DNA of 64,000 nt from Bolinopsis microptera (lineage: Eukaryota; Ctenophora; Tentaculata; Lobata; Bolinopsidae): positions 6,528,858-6,592,857 of the forward strand of contig NC_087075.1 in the NCBI RefSeq assembly GCF_026151205.1, in the 5' to 3' direction. How positions within the stretch are numbered: the stretch's first letter is position 1; each line of letters opens with the position of its first letter. This document shows, one piece after another, positions 34,621 through 47,208 of the stretch. The notes beneath the pieces are model-generated. The model was not told the DNA's origin, ran no database searches, and worked only from the letters and a program-made list of their open reading frames with translations. Made by a program: the position numbers and the translations under genes.

Positions 34621-35515
34621 ATACGAAACATAGATAAGTTTATCCATTAATAAACTAATTTACATACTTATAGATCAGTTTATTTATGGACAAACTCTCT
34701 ATCGAGTACAGAGTACAATATCATATACATTAATATACAATTTTATATTAAAGTTTATGATATCGTATTCTGCAGAGAGTAAAGGTATACGATCACGAGA
34801 TGAGATACATGCCACAGAGTGATGCAAAAATAATGTAGGGAATTAAATCAAATGAGAAGCAAGAATGAAACGTAAAACGTTTATGAATTGATAGCAACTC
34901 ATATCTCAAAATTTACTCCTCCATAAGAATTTCCACGATTTATTACAATGGCTAAATACTTTTTGCATAACCCTGTAAATTATCAGTCCATATAGCGATA
35001 ATATAAGTTGACCCACAAGTAAACACGCAACATTAGTTCTGTAACTTGAGAACTGAGAACTTAGCCCTATAATCAAGTCACCTGATGAACAATGCAAGGT
35101 GCGATAGAGTTCCTCAGTTCCTAGTTTCTAATCAATAACCACGTGACAACACCACTTGACAACACGACAAGCTCTTGGACAGGATATGAGAACAAGAGAG
35201 ACAATCCAGCTATCGTGAACAACTTATATCACCAGATGTATGACAAAGAGTTTGTATACCCAATTCCATTGTAGTTCCCGTCCATTAGCAGTACAATACG
35301 GTCACGAGCACCCCTTATAAAGATATACCTTATCTGTTAGTGCTGGGGCTATCTACCCTATCTTAGCACCTAAATAAATGCAGCACTTTTAAAGTGTACT
35401 CTTACAATATATCGTTACATCATTTCAACAAAGTAGAGCGGTTATCTAATTATTTACTAGTATTAACTAGAGAATTCAAGTAAACAGTCCAAAACCAAAA
35501 CCAAAAAGCAGTCCC
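34621..35515. other. Intronic AT-rich DNA
   Basis: No exon or element seen. Confidence 0.4.
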
Positions 35516-35519
35516 TTAA

Positions 35520-38188
35520 CCCATTAGGGACGATAGGGTCGTTTACGACCCACCTTTTCTAGAGGCTATAGAGGACAAACCATAATACTAAACGCAACGA
35601 ATCTTTCGCACATATGCTCAAAATTTATTGGGCTACATTATTGACTTTCCAGTCGAGACCCAATTAATTACTAACAACTAAATAATTAGGCTAATTAGTC
35701 GTCATAATTGGAAAATATTTCACTTTACTTCTTGCCTTGATTGGGACATTAAAACTTTATGTAGGCTTATTTTGTTGAGGACAAAATAGTTGCGGGCAAC
35801 GATTTCCTTGAGACATATGAAAAGCCCGTGATAATCAAATGTTCACAAACAGATCTAGACGCTGTTTACTAACTGCGGTCGCATACGACCCACTCGTCCG
35901 GGTCGCAAACGACCCATCACGGTTTTTCGGCTTTAACTTCTGAAACAAAGACGTTAGGATAAAATAAAAACTGTAGCATAAGTTAAAAACATATGGTCAA
36001 TACTGTGTGACTCTAACTTTTTAAAAATAAAGAATTTGGGTCATTAACGACCCACTCGGCTCACTCGCTTATTACTACATATGTCCATGTAACTTCTTGA
36101 ATTCAGCCTAAAGCATGACATCATAAGTTCAAAATCGCCTCTCAGCAAGTGATAATCATCATAAACTGCGAAAAATCGGTTAAATGGGTCATTAGCGACC
36201 CACTAAGACCACAAAATTGATTAATTAAATATAATGTTGTCAAACTTTTACAAATATTAGTATAAAAACATGTTATATCTTGGTCATTACTCCTGTACGT
36301 TGATTTAAATTTTAAAATCGATCAACTGGGTCAATAACGACCCACTCGGAAGTTGAACCACCTCATCAATTATTATCAGTATCATGTTGTTCTACCATCA
36401 AGAAAGACACTCGTAGGTCTTAATTCCACGCAAACCACGGGTGGCTGACTACTAGCCCTTCTGAGATCCAGGGCCAACTGAAGGGCCGTCATCACTCATC
36501 AAAGAGCTGCGAGAATAACACTACTGCATATGCCTGGAGTTGCGTCCTGACTATAATACTATGGTGCGTGGAAATCTGTACCGAAAGGACCGTGGCCGTG
36601 CCGCAAAAGAAAAGGAATCGGCCCTCGTTCCTAACTTGCTAGGTAATAGCCATGCTGTTGTTGTTGCTTATTAGATTCTGTTACCTTTTTCGTCAATTTC
36701 GAATCTTGGTAAACAACCTGCTACAACCCACCGCTTGAGACCCAGGGTCCCACGGTGATCAGATCATGTCACTCAAGAAAAATCCCCTGAACGAAGTATA
36801 CGAGATATCATGTAACCTTGGGTAAATACTGAAAGACGAGTGGTCAAATTGCATATTCTAATCCAACATGCCAAAATGTTTTTTTCATTCCTAGAAAGTA
36901 CGAGAATAACTAAACAACTGCTGCATTCAGATGGCTACATCTACAGCTCTGTGAAGAAGGACAAGGAAAAAGCCCCCCCCCCCCCCCATTTGGCTGGCGG
37001 TGCTGCAACCTGCAATCTCTCAGACAACTACCTCGTTTTGGGTAACAAACCCCGCAACAACGAGGCAGCTTTCAAAACGAAAACAAGTATTACGTAATCG
37101 GCCGAGAGGGAGGGGAGTTTCCAAATGATTAAGCTTGTGTAATTTTGACATAATAGCTATGTGGTGGGGGGGGGGGCGTAAAAATTGTCCAATAAGTGAT
37201 TACGTAATATATGAACGGCCCCTAAGAAGTAAAGAAAGGGAGCTGCGAAGAGAGTAGATGCAGCCATCTGAAATCTGAATCCAGCAGTTGTATAGTTCTT
37301 CTTGGACGTTCTAGGAATCGGGAAAAGATAGGCATGTTGTTTGCTGTCTCACGACATTACGGTCGTGTACTAACAGCTGATAAACTCACCTACCTATCAA
37401 TCCAATTCTGCCCATTATTCGTCAGTCATTGGGTGACGTGATCTGCAGATTACCGTGAGACTCCAGATCTCAGAAGGGCTAGTAGTCAGCCACCCGTGGT
37501 TTGCGTGGAATTAAGACCTACGAGTGTCTTTCTTGATGGTAGAACAACATGATACTGATAATAATTGATGAGGTGGTTCAACTTCCGAGTGGGTCGTTAT
37601 TGACCCAGTTGATCGATTTTAAAATTTAAATCAACGTACAAGAGTAATGACCAAGATATAACATGTTTTTATACTAATATTTGTAAAAGTTTGACAACAT
37701 TATATTTAATTAATCAATTTTGTGGTCTTAGTGGGTCGCTAATGACCCATTTAACCGATTTTTCGCAGTTTATGATGATTATCACTTGCTGAGAGGCGAT
37801 TTTGAACTTATGATGTCATGCTTTAGGCTGAATTCAAGAAGTTACATGGACATATGTAGTAATAAGCGAGTGAGCCGAGTGGGTCGTTAATGACCCAAAT
37901 TCTTTATTTTTAAAAAGTTAGAGTCACACAGTATTGACCATATGTTTTTAACTTATGCTACAGTTTTTATTTTATCCTAACGTCTTTGTTTCAGAAGTTA
38001 AAGCCGAAAAACCGTGATGGGTCGTTTGCGACCCGGACGAGTGGGTCGTATGCGACCATAGCTGTATCTTTTAAAGTAAACGAGATACAGATTAGCTTTT
38101 TTGGATATCTCATTTTTGCTGTAAAGTGACCTAGTGTGTTAAACGGCATCAAAATCGGCAAACTTTAAAACTCGTCGTCCCTAATGGG
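35520..38188. mobile_element. piggyBac-like palindromic element, non-autonomous
   Basis: A 2669-bp element with 14-bp ends CCCATTAGGGACGA in inverted orientation, flanked by TTAA (35516-35519, 38189-38192), the hallmark target of piggyBac transposases. Inner arms 35876-36470 and 37466-38057 are long inverted repeats. They carry GGGTC-NNNNNN-GACCC palindromes: 35536, 35877 (one G shorter), 35900, 36038, 36186 and 36328 on the left, and five mirrored on the right. These look like subterminal transposase-binding sites. The core (36471-37465) has no transposase frame. Confidence 0.83.
36471..37465. other. Core of the piggyBac-like element with nested pieces
   Basis: Contains a second degenerate inverted repeat (about 36892-36960 against 37245-37315, AACTGCTGCATTCAGATGGC). 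It also contains runs of C (36974) and G (37165), and the end GGGGCCGTTCATATATTACG (complement, ending near 37222). That end resembles a terminus seen on many invertebrate MITEs. The short frame from 36553 (VRGNLYRKDRGRAAKEKES) is unrecognised. Confidence 0.45.
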
Positions 38189-38192
38189 TTAA

Positions 38193-39123
38193 ATTCTTAC
38201 TCTTAAGGAGATAACGCGGTGAAGCTTTCCAATTTCCACGCTCTTAGACACTGGAAGTCAGTCATAGACCCAAAATAGCCCCAACTGTTAGTAAGATTGC
38301 TATTCAATCAATACAACACACAAATACCCAGAAGATTACTTCAAGAGTTACAAATAAAGAAATAAGAGTGCAGCAAGGGATAGGACACACTCTTATAACT
38401 TTATAACAATCTGAGGACCTTATATGTATCTGGAGCTCTAGCTCTCTAGATGCCTTTCTGTACAAAGAGTAGACATTGGACACCTTTGCGGCTTGCATGG
38501 TATGGGTGTGATCACGGTTGACTTACAAATGTACAAGTGATCACAAAGGCAATACTTTAATATTCCCTCATTATTAAAATACCATACTTGGAGCCGCTCC
38601 GCCGAACCAGCAAGGAAAAAGCATAAGGAGGAGCAAAGAAGGGATAGCTTTTACTTCCGAAAGAATTCGAAGTGATGCATAAATACCCTGAAGAATGCAT
38701 AATGTCATTAATTAACCTGTCCGGGAACATAAATCGCGCAATCAACAATATCAGTTTACATATTAATGAGAGAACGCCCTGAATATAGTCAGAAATTAAA
38801 AGATTATGCAACTTGGACAATGTATTATTATAGCGATAGCAATTATAATATAATCACTTAACGATTGTACAATGTACTTGTAGTTTATTAATCCTCAATG
38901 AAGTGTAAAAAATAAATTAGAAGTCTCAGCAGTCACGTATTAAGATCAAACCATCGAACAAGATCAGCTCCATGGAACATATATAACATAGCACAAACTT
39001 CACATACTGTGTACAATATTGCAACAGTACCATTGTTGGTACGGACTGTGTGAGCGAAACAAGAGCTCCAATCCAGGGGATATTAGCAACTGTTTAATTA
39101 AGTACAGGAGTCCTGTACTGGTA
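38193..39123. other. Intronic DNA, nothing recognised
   Basis: Short frames only (38304, 38557 minus), none with a family signature. Confidence 0.4.
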
Positions 39124-39270
39124 TACAAGGTACAATGTATAGTACAAGGTACAATGTATAGTACAAGGTACAATGTATAGTACAAGGTACAATGTATAGT
39201 ACAAGGTACAATGTATAGTACAAGGTACAATGTATAGTGGTACAATATATAGTACAAGGTACAATGTATA
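39124..39270. repeat. 19-bp minisatellite (TACAAGGTACAATGTATAG)
   Basis: About seven copies with one shortened unit near 39238-39251. Confidence 0.94.
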
Positions 39271-39428
39271 GTGTTATTTGTTATGCTGGTGGTGGGGACC
39301 CGATGATTGATGAGACACGTGATTTAACCATGATCTAACCGTGTTACTGATAAACGATATCACCATATTATATCATCTTATGTTAGCTGTTATAGGCTTC
39401 TTAACGAGCATATGTATCATGTTCCATG

Positions 39429-39521
39429 GGTCAGCCAGCTAGGATCAATTTGTTACAGACTGACATTCTTTAGATTTTAAGTTTGTCAGTCTGTAACCAA
39501 TCGATCCTAACTGGCTGACTC
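39429..39521. mobile_element. Short MITE or hairpin (GGTCAGCCAGCTAGGATC)
   Basis: Arms 39429-39464 and 39485-39521 are inverted repeats of about 36 bp with a 20-bp loop. No target duplication evident. Confidence 0.6.
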
Positions 39522-40016
39522 ACAGAATATGTCACTCACAAATCAAAATATGCACTTCTTATTACGCCAGAAGAAAGAGCTCTAAATAGATCGATGAAGA
39601 GACTAAGAGAGTTAAACTGGAACTTTGACTATAAATTTTTTTTTATCAATAAACTTTCAAATTGTTACACAAATACATCATTTTATTTCAAAGAAAATAT
39701 CGCCGAATGACCTTACATGCCTTGACAAGTGACCGAGTGTAAAAAAATAAGGGACACCGAAACACCAGTTGACCAGTAAACTGATCATAGCAATTACATC
39801 GGGCCCTAAATGCACCTATAAGTGAAGCGATGCTGCAACCAAGGCATGCTAGGTTTATTCCATTGAACTAATAAGGTTACAGCCTAAAATATAAATATAA
39901 TAAATAACAATGTACCATAAATCATAATTATAAACACACTTTATTTAACATATTTTATTAATTATACTTTTTATCAATTTATATTTAGACAATATAGTTA
40001 CATTAAGGTAAATTGT

Positions 40017-40764
40017 TTAACTGTCAGAGGATGTTATATGGTCGTTTAGAACTGTCCAGAGGTACTTAATTAAATGGGTTTTAAACACGGATGGCCTTGA
40101 GATTTCCCTTAATTCATAAGGGAGTTTATTCCAAAGAATGTGTGCTCTGTAAAAGTAATACTTAGATATGCCTGAACATCTGGTCTGGCTTGACGTAAGG
40201 TTTTGTGGAACTTGAGGAGAAATGTCACTAATCATACTGAGATCGTCTAGATGTGATCGCCTTAACCTACTTCCCATGAAACGTCGTAAGTAAGGTGGAA
40301 ATGTCACAACTGACATGTCATAAAAAATATTATGAAAATATAATATATCCTTGTAATCAAACCTTACCGAGAGTGGAAGGATATTTAGTTCCTTACACGC
40401 TATGAAATACCTTTTTTTGTCCCTAAGGCTCAAGTAAATATCATTAAGGATCCACTTGATACCTCTTTTTTGTATCGATTCAAGTTTCTCCACCGAGGTT
40501 TCTGAATGAGGCCGCCAGACAATTGTGCAGTGTTCGAAATGACTTCTAACCTGAGATAGATAGAAGGCCCGACGTTTTTTAGTGTTCTTGGTGAAGTAAC
40601 ATGTTCTTTTTAGAAGGCCTAACCTCTGACTAGCCTTAGAGTATATCATATCACAGTGATGTGACCAATCTAACTTACTATTGATATGTACTCCAAGATC
40701 TTTTTCAATGTCTGTGTATTCGATAGCCGTTTCATTCATTGAGTACACAAAATTAACACTACGA
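40017..40764 (-). pseudogene. LINE ORF2, C-terminal segment (after insertion)
   Basis: Continues the reverse transcriptase: DIEKDLGVHINSKLDWSHH, KRRAFYLSQVRSHFEHC, KLESIQKRGIKWIL, then FRAHILWNKLPYELR-type text ending at a stop. These are the thumb and connection blocks of CR1/L2/Jockey-type enzymes. The frame stays open up to the inserted element, with no internal stop. The first codons belong to the 9-bp duplication (ACACTACGA on plus). Confidence 0.83.
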
Positions 40765-43455
40765 TAGGGCCTGTCGTGATATCATGGATCGCTTAGGTTC
40801 CACCAGGATCTGGTAGTCCTCATAATTCTGCGGCCTCTATGTATCGTCATCTCGTACAACTCTTTAAGAATCTTAGGGATTTGGCATGTGAAAATTTGCA
40901 GCCTTCCAGACATTGATTGGGTTAACGAGGTGTCGTACGTCACCTCAAGATCGGGTGACAGGGGGCTGACCAGGCCAGAACCCAATTGATTGGGTCTGAG
41001 GTCACGTGATTATGAGCCTGAGGTCACGTGACTATGACGTCATCAGACCTTGTTCTCCGTTTCCCGCTCATTGGACCAGGTGAGCTTGCATGCTTGTGAA
41101 TGTGGGTGTAAGTACAGCTGTACTGTAGTTTATACCTAATTAACCCCTATAGAAACCGAAAATTTATTTTCTGGCAGAAAGCTAGAAATTTACCAAAATA
41201 TCGACATTGTTATCAATTTATTTTGATGACCATTCCTGACCTAAAATTGCACGAGAAATCGATTAAACTTGGTTTCAGGACTCAACAATGCTTCTTTATG
41301 CCTTAAAATCCATGTTTTATCGATAAAATCAACATTATGATCCCGTTGATTAATTAGTAACAGGTACCTAACAAATACGCAGAAACAACCATCACACCTA
41401 CATTGCATTCCTAACGGGTCGATTTCAAGTGACCAATAATCGTCGTGATGATACGTCATGTGTTCCTGATCATCATCAGCAATCAAGAGACAAGAGCGGC
41501 GGTAGCTTTAAATCAATGGTTTACGTTATTTTTGTGAATTCGACCCCTGTTGAAACAGTTATCTCACTTTGTAACTGCATACCTTAGTTCCCAAAAATTT
41601 GTGTGCCATTATATTGAGCACAATTTATTTGAGCCCGAAAAATTTGGGCAGAAAATTTGAACTCATTTGGGCGACCGAAAATTTGGGCACAAATTCTTCG
41701 AAAAATGAACGATTTTCCACTAAAATTTCAGTTAGATTTTTGCCTTAGTTCATTATTATTCCTTATTATTCCAGTCATTTTGCTTTCAATTTTAAGCATG
41801 TAGGTGGTAGTCTGAGTTGTTTCACATTATGAAATTTACGATCTGCCCAGTAACTACTAAAAAATACAGTGATGACGGCACAGTACAAAATGATAGATAT
41901 ACATACAATAGTGATATTTAGTCTCTCAATCAGATAGTTTAGTCTACTTACACTCAGCATATCTTATCATACCCCTTTCACATACAATTATCATTATGAC
42001 GCCTCACCAGATGGTCGAAAGGTTTGGCCAGTGTCCAGTTCTTTGAGAAAATCCTTCTTCCCCACATAGAATCAGTTCGAGCCTCCATCAACAACCCTGA
42101 GCAGAAAGCGCTACTGAAAACTCAAATTTCAAATATTATTTCACTTGGATATGAAGAAAAAGCCATCTTTCTATAGATTTCAGGGCCACAGGCCAAATGC
42201 CAAAAGTTTGGTTAGCAAAAAATTTAGCAGACGGAAAAGATTTATGCAATTAATTTGGTCTGCAAAAAATTTGGGCGAGAGGCCCGCTCAAATTTTTTGG
42301 CGCCCAAATTTTTGGGAATTAAGGTATGTATCGAGGATAGCTTTACAAATAAGAGTATCAGTAAATAAAATTGCCACAAGTGTTTCTTTCACTCACTTTC
42401 GATAAGACACATTGGAAATTCTTACTTCCATAAGATTCGGAATTTTTTTAAACGCCGAAGTATATCGGAATTTTATAAAATTTAATCACACTTATCAACC
42501 TTTGAACGGTTAATCGAACACAATAATTTCCTTATGGAAGTAAGAATTTCCAATGTGTCTTATCGAAAGTGAGTGAAAGAAACACTTGTGGCAATTTTAT
42601 TTACTGATACTCTTATTTGTAAAGCTATCCTCGATACATATGCAGTTACAAAGTGAGATAACTGTTTCAACAGGGGTCGAATTCACAAAAATAACGTAAA
42701 CCATTGATTTAAAGCTACCGCCGCTCTTGTCTCTTGATTGCTGATGATGATCAGGAACACATGACGTATCATCACGACGATTATTGGTCACTTGAAATCG
42801 ACCCGTTAGGAATGCAATGTAGGTGTGATGGTTGTTTCTGCGTATTTGTTAGGTACCTGTTACTAATTAATCAACGGGATCATAATGTTGATTTTATCGA
42901 TAAAACATGGATTTTAAGGCATAAAGAAGCATTGTTGAGTCCTGAAACCAAGTTTAATCGATTTCTCGTGCAATTTTAGGTCAGGAATGGTCATCAAAAT
43001 AAATTGATAACAATGTCGATATTTTGGTAAATTTCTAGCTTTCTGCCAGAAAATAAATTTTCGGTTTCTATAGGGGTTAATTAGGTATAAACTACAGTAC
43101 AGCTGTACTTACACCCACATTCGCAAGCATGCAAGCTCACCTGGTCCAATGAGCGGGAAACGGAGAACAAGGTCTGATGACGTCATAGTCACGTGACCTC
43201 AGGCTCATAATCACGTGACCTCAGACCCAATCAATTGGGTTCTGGCCTGGTCAGCCCCCTGTCACCCGATCTTGAGGTGACGTACGACACCTCGTTAACC
43301 CAATCAATGTCTGGAAGGCTGCAAATTTTCACATGCCAAATCCCTAAGATTCTTAAAGAGTTGTACGAGATGACGATACATAGAGGCCGCAGAATTATGA
43401 GGACTACCAGATCCTGGTGGAACCTAAGCGATCCATGATATCACGACAGGCCCTA
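40765..43455. mobile_element. MULE/foldback-type palindromic element
   Basis: A 2691-bp element with ends TAGGGCCTGTCGTGATATCA and its complement, flanked by the 9-bp direct repeat ACACTACGA (40756-40764, 43456-43464). Each arm is about 917 bp and the two are almost identical (one difference noticed, CATTCACAAG against CATTCGCAAG), with a loop of only about 110 bp (42428-42537). Very long inverted ends and 9-bp duplications occur in Mutator-like and Foldback elements. The 67- and 81-codon frames in each arm are the same sequences twice and match no transposase. Confidence 0.85.
41582..42324. mobile_element. TA-target element nested in the left palindrome arm
   Basis: A 743-bp element with ends CCTTAGTTCCCAAAAATTTG and CAAATTTTTGGGAATTAAGG, flanked by TA (41580-41581, 42325-42326). 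Subterminal regions repeat AAATTTGGGC words. TA duplication suggests the Tc1/mariner group, but there is no transposase. The other arm of the host palindrome shows the uninterrupted site, ACTGCATATGTATCG, with a single TA. Confidence 0.83.
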
Positions 43456-43464
43456 ACACTACGA

Positions 43465-43721
43465 TTCATAGAATATGCTCGGGTAATAGAAAGAACGTGA
43501 CTTTTTGAAGGGTGAAACACCATCTTATTATGATGAGCCCAATTTTGAAGACTGTTAATATCCCGCTGGAGCAGCCAATGGTCATCCTGGGACGTGATTC
43601 TACGCCATATTTTTGTATCATCAGCATACATGGTTATATTTGTTTCCGGTGACAAATCCTCTGTAATGTCATTAAGAAAAAGTATAAATAAATACCAGTT
43701 AGTAATGATTTGAGAGAGCAT
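43465..43721 (-). pseudogene. LINE ORF2, palm segment (before insertion)
   Basis: Reverse transcriptase palm: LFILFLNDITEDL, TMYADDTKIW with the two catalytic Asp, LQNWAHHNKMVFHPSKSHVL. It stays open to the insertion point. It resumes in the same frame at 40764 if the element and one 9-bp copy are taken out. The 5' side is lost. Confidence 0.82.
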
Positions 43722-46368
43722 GAACTATTTTAGCAGTTATTACAACGGATCCTCCCTACCACAACCGCGATCTCATGTGGTCTGCACAAAACTCAACTTA
43801 AGTTAAAATGAGAGTCATTTTGTGGACTAATCTTCAAAAACGTTCTTTGTTAATAAATCTAGTTGTAGGATCAAGTTAACACTTGCACCTGTAACACTTG
43901 CTCCTGTGTAAGGAGACTGTTTATTCCTAGCATACATTAAAAATACAGCTATAAGATTTGCTGAATGAAGTTATACAAGACCTCTAAGTTACCGGGGAGA
44001 TAAAACAAACCAGATAGATTAAAAAACTACCTTAAAATAACGCACAAGCGAATATCTTTCAACAGTTTAGAAAGTAAAACTTAGAACTATGTTACAGTGC
44101 TAATTAAGATGAGACGATGCACTGCTAAATCGCAAGAGTAACGCGTTCTCTGGAAGCTGCTACATTTCTCAGAGTCTTGTGAGGAATGTATGCGGCATTT
44201 CCCGGACTAAGACATCACAAAATTTGTAATTTGCGTTCAAAGCTCTACTCATCTACAAATTTGGAGAGAACAACCAGGAAATTAAAGATTGGTTGGCTAC
44301 AAGCTACATTTTATGTGTATGAAAGGAAAGAAATTCTGAGATCGCGGCGATTGTAAATTAATAACATTGTGAAGCAATAACTGCGTTATCTTTCTGTGAA
44401 TGATGGCAAATGACCCCTAAATATATTACAATTGCAAATTACAAATAATATATTATATTGTAATTATTTTGTGGATAGTTGTTATCAGTAGTCAATGACT
44501 AGACAGGGTTATTGAAAATTACAAAGAATAAAATGGCGTCTGGACTTGGGACCAGCTCATAGTTATATAAATGTAACAAGCTAAAGTAGCTAAAGTAGCT
44601 ATTGTATTAAAACTTAACATTTCACTAGCGTAATCTTTTAGAAAACCCATTTTCCCCCCTCAGTAATTGCGTAATAATATGTGAAGGACCCTTAAACCGT
44701 CGTGGGAAATAGGGCTGAAGTGAAACATAGCTTTTGACTACATAAAGGCTAGCTTATATAACATCTGAACCGAAAGTACGAGTACTTTCTTGACGAAAGT
44801 CAAATACAAGGAAATACTTTCTAGAAACCATAGTATATAGCTTAAGCAGGGTAGTGTTGGTTATGTGCCTAACCTGGTGAGCACAGTGGATATCCTTTCT
44901 GTACGGCTAGTTAAACAAGGAATTGAAACTGTGGGACTCCGTGTAGACCAACCTACCTGTGGCTAAAGCTCTAATATACAAAAACAATACATTTCTCTTC
45001 CCACACCCCCTTTAGTTGTCGGAAATGCTCGTCCTCGTGATTTAAGTAACTCACTTTTTTCGATCTTTGCAAACTCTCATTAAAATGTGAAAAATAATAT
45101 GTTTTTGATTCAAAGTGGGTTTTTAAAAATCGAACAGCTGATAGCAATTCCGCACAATTTTGCAATAAAATGTTGACTACAAGGACATAAAACTGCAAGA
45201 AAAGATTGCCTACGCTTATTAACTTACTCAAAAGTCAATTCCACCACAACTCCGATCAAAAGAACACATAAATTGCATTCTACAATCTACAGGCCTGATA
45301 ACAACAGTTGCAATGTATAGAAGTGAGACATACACTCCACATGAAGTTACCTGCACGTGATTGGCTTACTGGTCACGTGATCCAGAAAACAACATGATAT
45401 ATGAGGATGTCCCCTGTATATGATTTCCCAGAACAGTAACAAATGAAACACAGGTTTGCTATGCGTGGGGGGGACTACGAACCCTCTCCAGCCAGTTTCA
45501 CGCTTGTCGTCTTGATAACATTGTGAGCTGTAAAACAAATCAACTAAGAAATATAATTAACTAAACTTATGGAACTACTGCATTGCAAAGTTACGCTATA
45601 TTGGCCCTATTAAATACCTGTAAATACTCTGTATAGTGTAGATATGGGACCTGGCAGGGACCTAATTGAGAAGAGAAATAGTAACATAGTTATGGATGAT
45701 ATTCCAAGATAAGATAGAATCCTGAAGATAACGACACGTTTGCTTTCACCTTCAGAGGTTTAGGTACAGTATGAGATACTTCTGGAAATATTGAAATTTG
45801 ACGAGAGATTTCCAAAACTAACGGGGATAAATTATAAGCTTTGTTAAGAGGAGAGGAAAAATTAGCGAGTAAGAACTTAAATCTCTACACGTCCAGAACA
45901 AAGAAGAGATTTGACATGTTATCTACATAATATGGACGAGTGATTTCACATGTTATGTTGACTTCTGACAAAGATAGAATGATATTAAATCGCCAAATAT
46001 GGACAGAAAAGGAGCAAATACAGACTCATCGGTGAGGGGCTAATTGAATGGGACGAGCTGCGTCCCAAAATAAAATCTAACCCCAAAACTCAATATGTAC
46101 CAATTAATCAATGAGGCGCGTGGCAGTACAACGAAGTAGACTGAACTTCAATAAAACAAATGAAGAAGAGTAACTGTGTTTACAATGTCTAGATGAGAGA
46201 GGTTTAAGCTAAACCTGAAGTTTAGAACAATAGGTTAGACTTAGAGGGCGGTTTAATGAGGGGATGTAGAACAATAGTTACTATATAGTTACTATATAGT
46301 TACTATAGAATAGTACACTAACGGTATATTTCCTGGCCACACTGACTTCAAATATTTCATTTGAGTTC
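43722..46368. other. Intronic DNA without recognised genes
   Basis: AT-rich; short frames only. CACGTG words occur at 45356-45378. A small triple repeat AGTTACTATAT is at 46278. Confidence 0.4.
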
Positions 46369-46550
46369 CAGTTTACCACATAAGCTACCAGTTTACCACA
46401 TTAAGTTTACCACATAAGCTACCAGTTTACCACATAAGCTACCGCTGAATTGAAAGGAGAATATTTGATTGTTAACAGGAGTCCCATTTACAATAAAATA
46501 TGTTCTTCCTATTTCCTTAATTCAGCGGTAGCTTGTGCTGTGGTAAACCC
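46369..46550. mobile_element. Foldback element with internal 20-bp tandem repeats
   Basis: Left side: about four copies of CAGTTTACCACATAAGCTAC (46369-46443) running into CGCTGAATT. Right side: inverted AATTCAGCGGTAGCTTGTG and TGTGGTAAACC (46519-46550). Confidence 0.7.
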
Positions 46551-46676
46551 AGACTCAAACGAATTTAACAACAGGATCCAGTGAAATAGTATAGATGATA
46601 AAAATAAAACTAAACTTAGTTCAAGTGTTTAATCTGATGTGTACGTGATAGCAACACATGCCATCTTACAACAGGA

Positions 46677-47099
46677 ATGTCAAAATGTGTCAAAATGTGT
46701 CAAAATGTGTCAAAATGTGTCAAAATATTTCAAAATGTGTCAAAATGTGTCAAAATGTGTCAAAATGTGTCAAAATATTTCAAAATGTGTCAAAATGTGT
46801 CAAAATGTTTCAAAATGTGTCAAAATGTGTCAAAATGTGTCAAAATGTGTCAAAATGTGTCAAAATATTTCAAAATGTGTCAAAATGTGTCAAAATGTGT
46901 CAAAATGTGTCAAAATATTTCAAAATGTGTCAAAATGTGTCAAAATATTTCAAAATGTGTCAAAATGTGTCAAAATGTGTCAAAATATTTCAAAATGTGT
47001 CAAAATGTTTCAAAATGTGTCAAAATGTGTCAAAATGTGTCAAAATATTTCAAAATGTGTCAAAATGTGTCAAAATGTGTCAAAATGTGTCAAAATGTT
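46677..47099. repeat. 10-bp minisatellite (CAAAATGTGT), about 42 copies
   Basis: Perfect 10-bp periodicity with only three unit types (GTGT, ATTT, GTTT endings) in a higher-order pattern. It fills the start of the 16-kb intron from the fifth base after the exon 11 donor. All plus-strand frames across it are open, which is an artefact. Confidence 0.97.
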
Positions 47100-47101
47100 A
47101 C

Positions 47102-47208
47102 CTGTCCAATCTGACTGATCTCCCCGACCACCCTCTCCTTGGTATCTTTAGTAGAGGAAATTGTCAGCATCTCTTTCAGAGCCTGGCTCTTCGTATCCTT
47201 CTGTATAC
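47102..47208 (-). CDS. 17/31-repeat protein gene, exon 11
   Basis: Residues 649-684. Acceptor GCCGTTAG, donor GGACAG|GTAACA; phase 1 in, phase 0 out. It carries IQKDTKSQALKEM, LTISSTKDTKERVVGEI and SQIGQ, two full 17-residue units. The donor is followed immediately by the 10-bp minisatellite. Confidence 0.84.

Larger units (their letters stand above)
39850..43721 (-). mobile_element. LINE (CR1/L2-like), 5'-truncated and interrupted
   Basis: Minus-strand LINE with the ORF2 end and an AT-rich 3' region reaching about 39850. It is split by a 2.7-kb palindromic element at 40765-43455. The part before the insertion carries the catalytic motif TMYADDTKIWRRI; the part after carries the thumb and C-terminus. 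Truncated a few codons before the LFLND motif. Confidence 0.8.

Noticed and set aside
40782..43438. Paired 67- and 81-codon frames as genes
   Set aside because: Identical because they lie in the two palindrome arms; no family signature and no start-context support.
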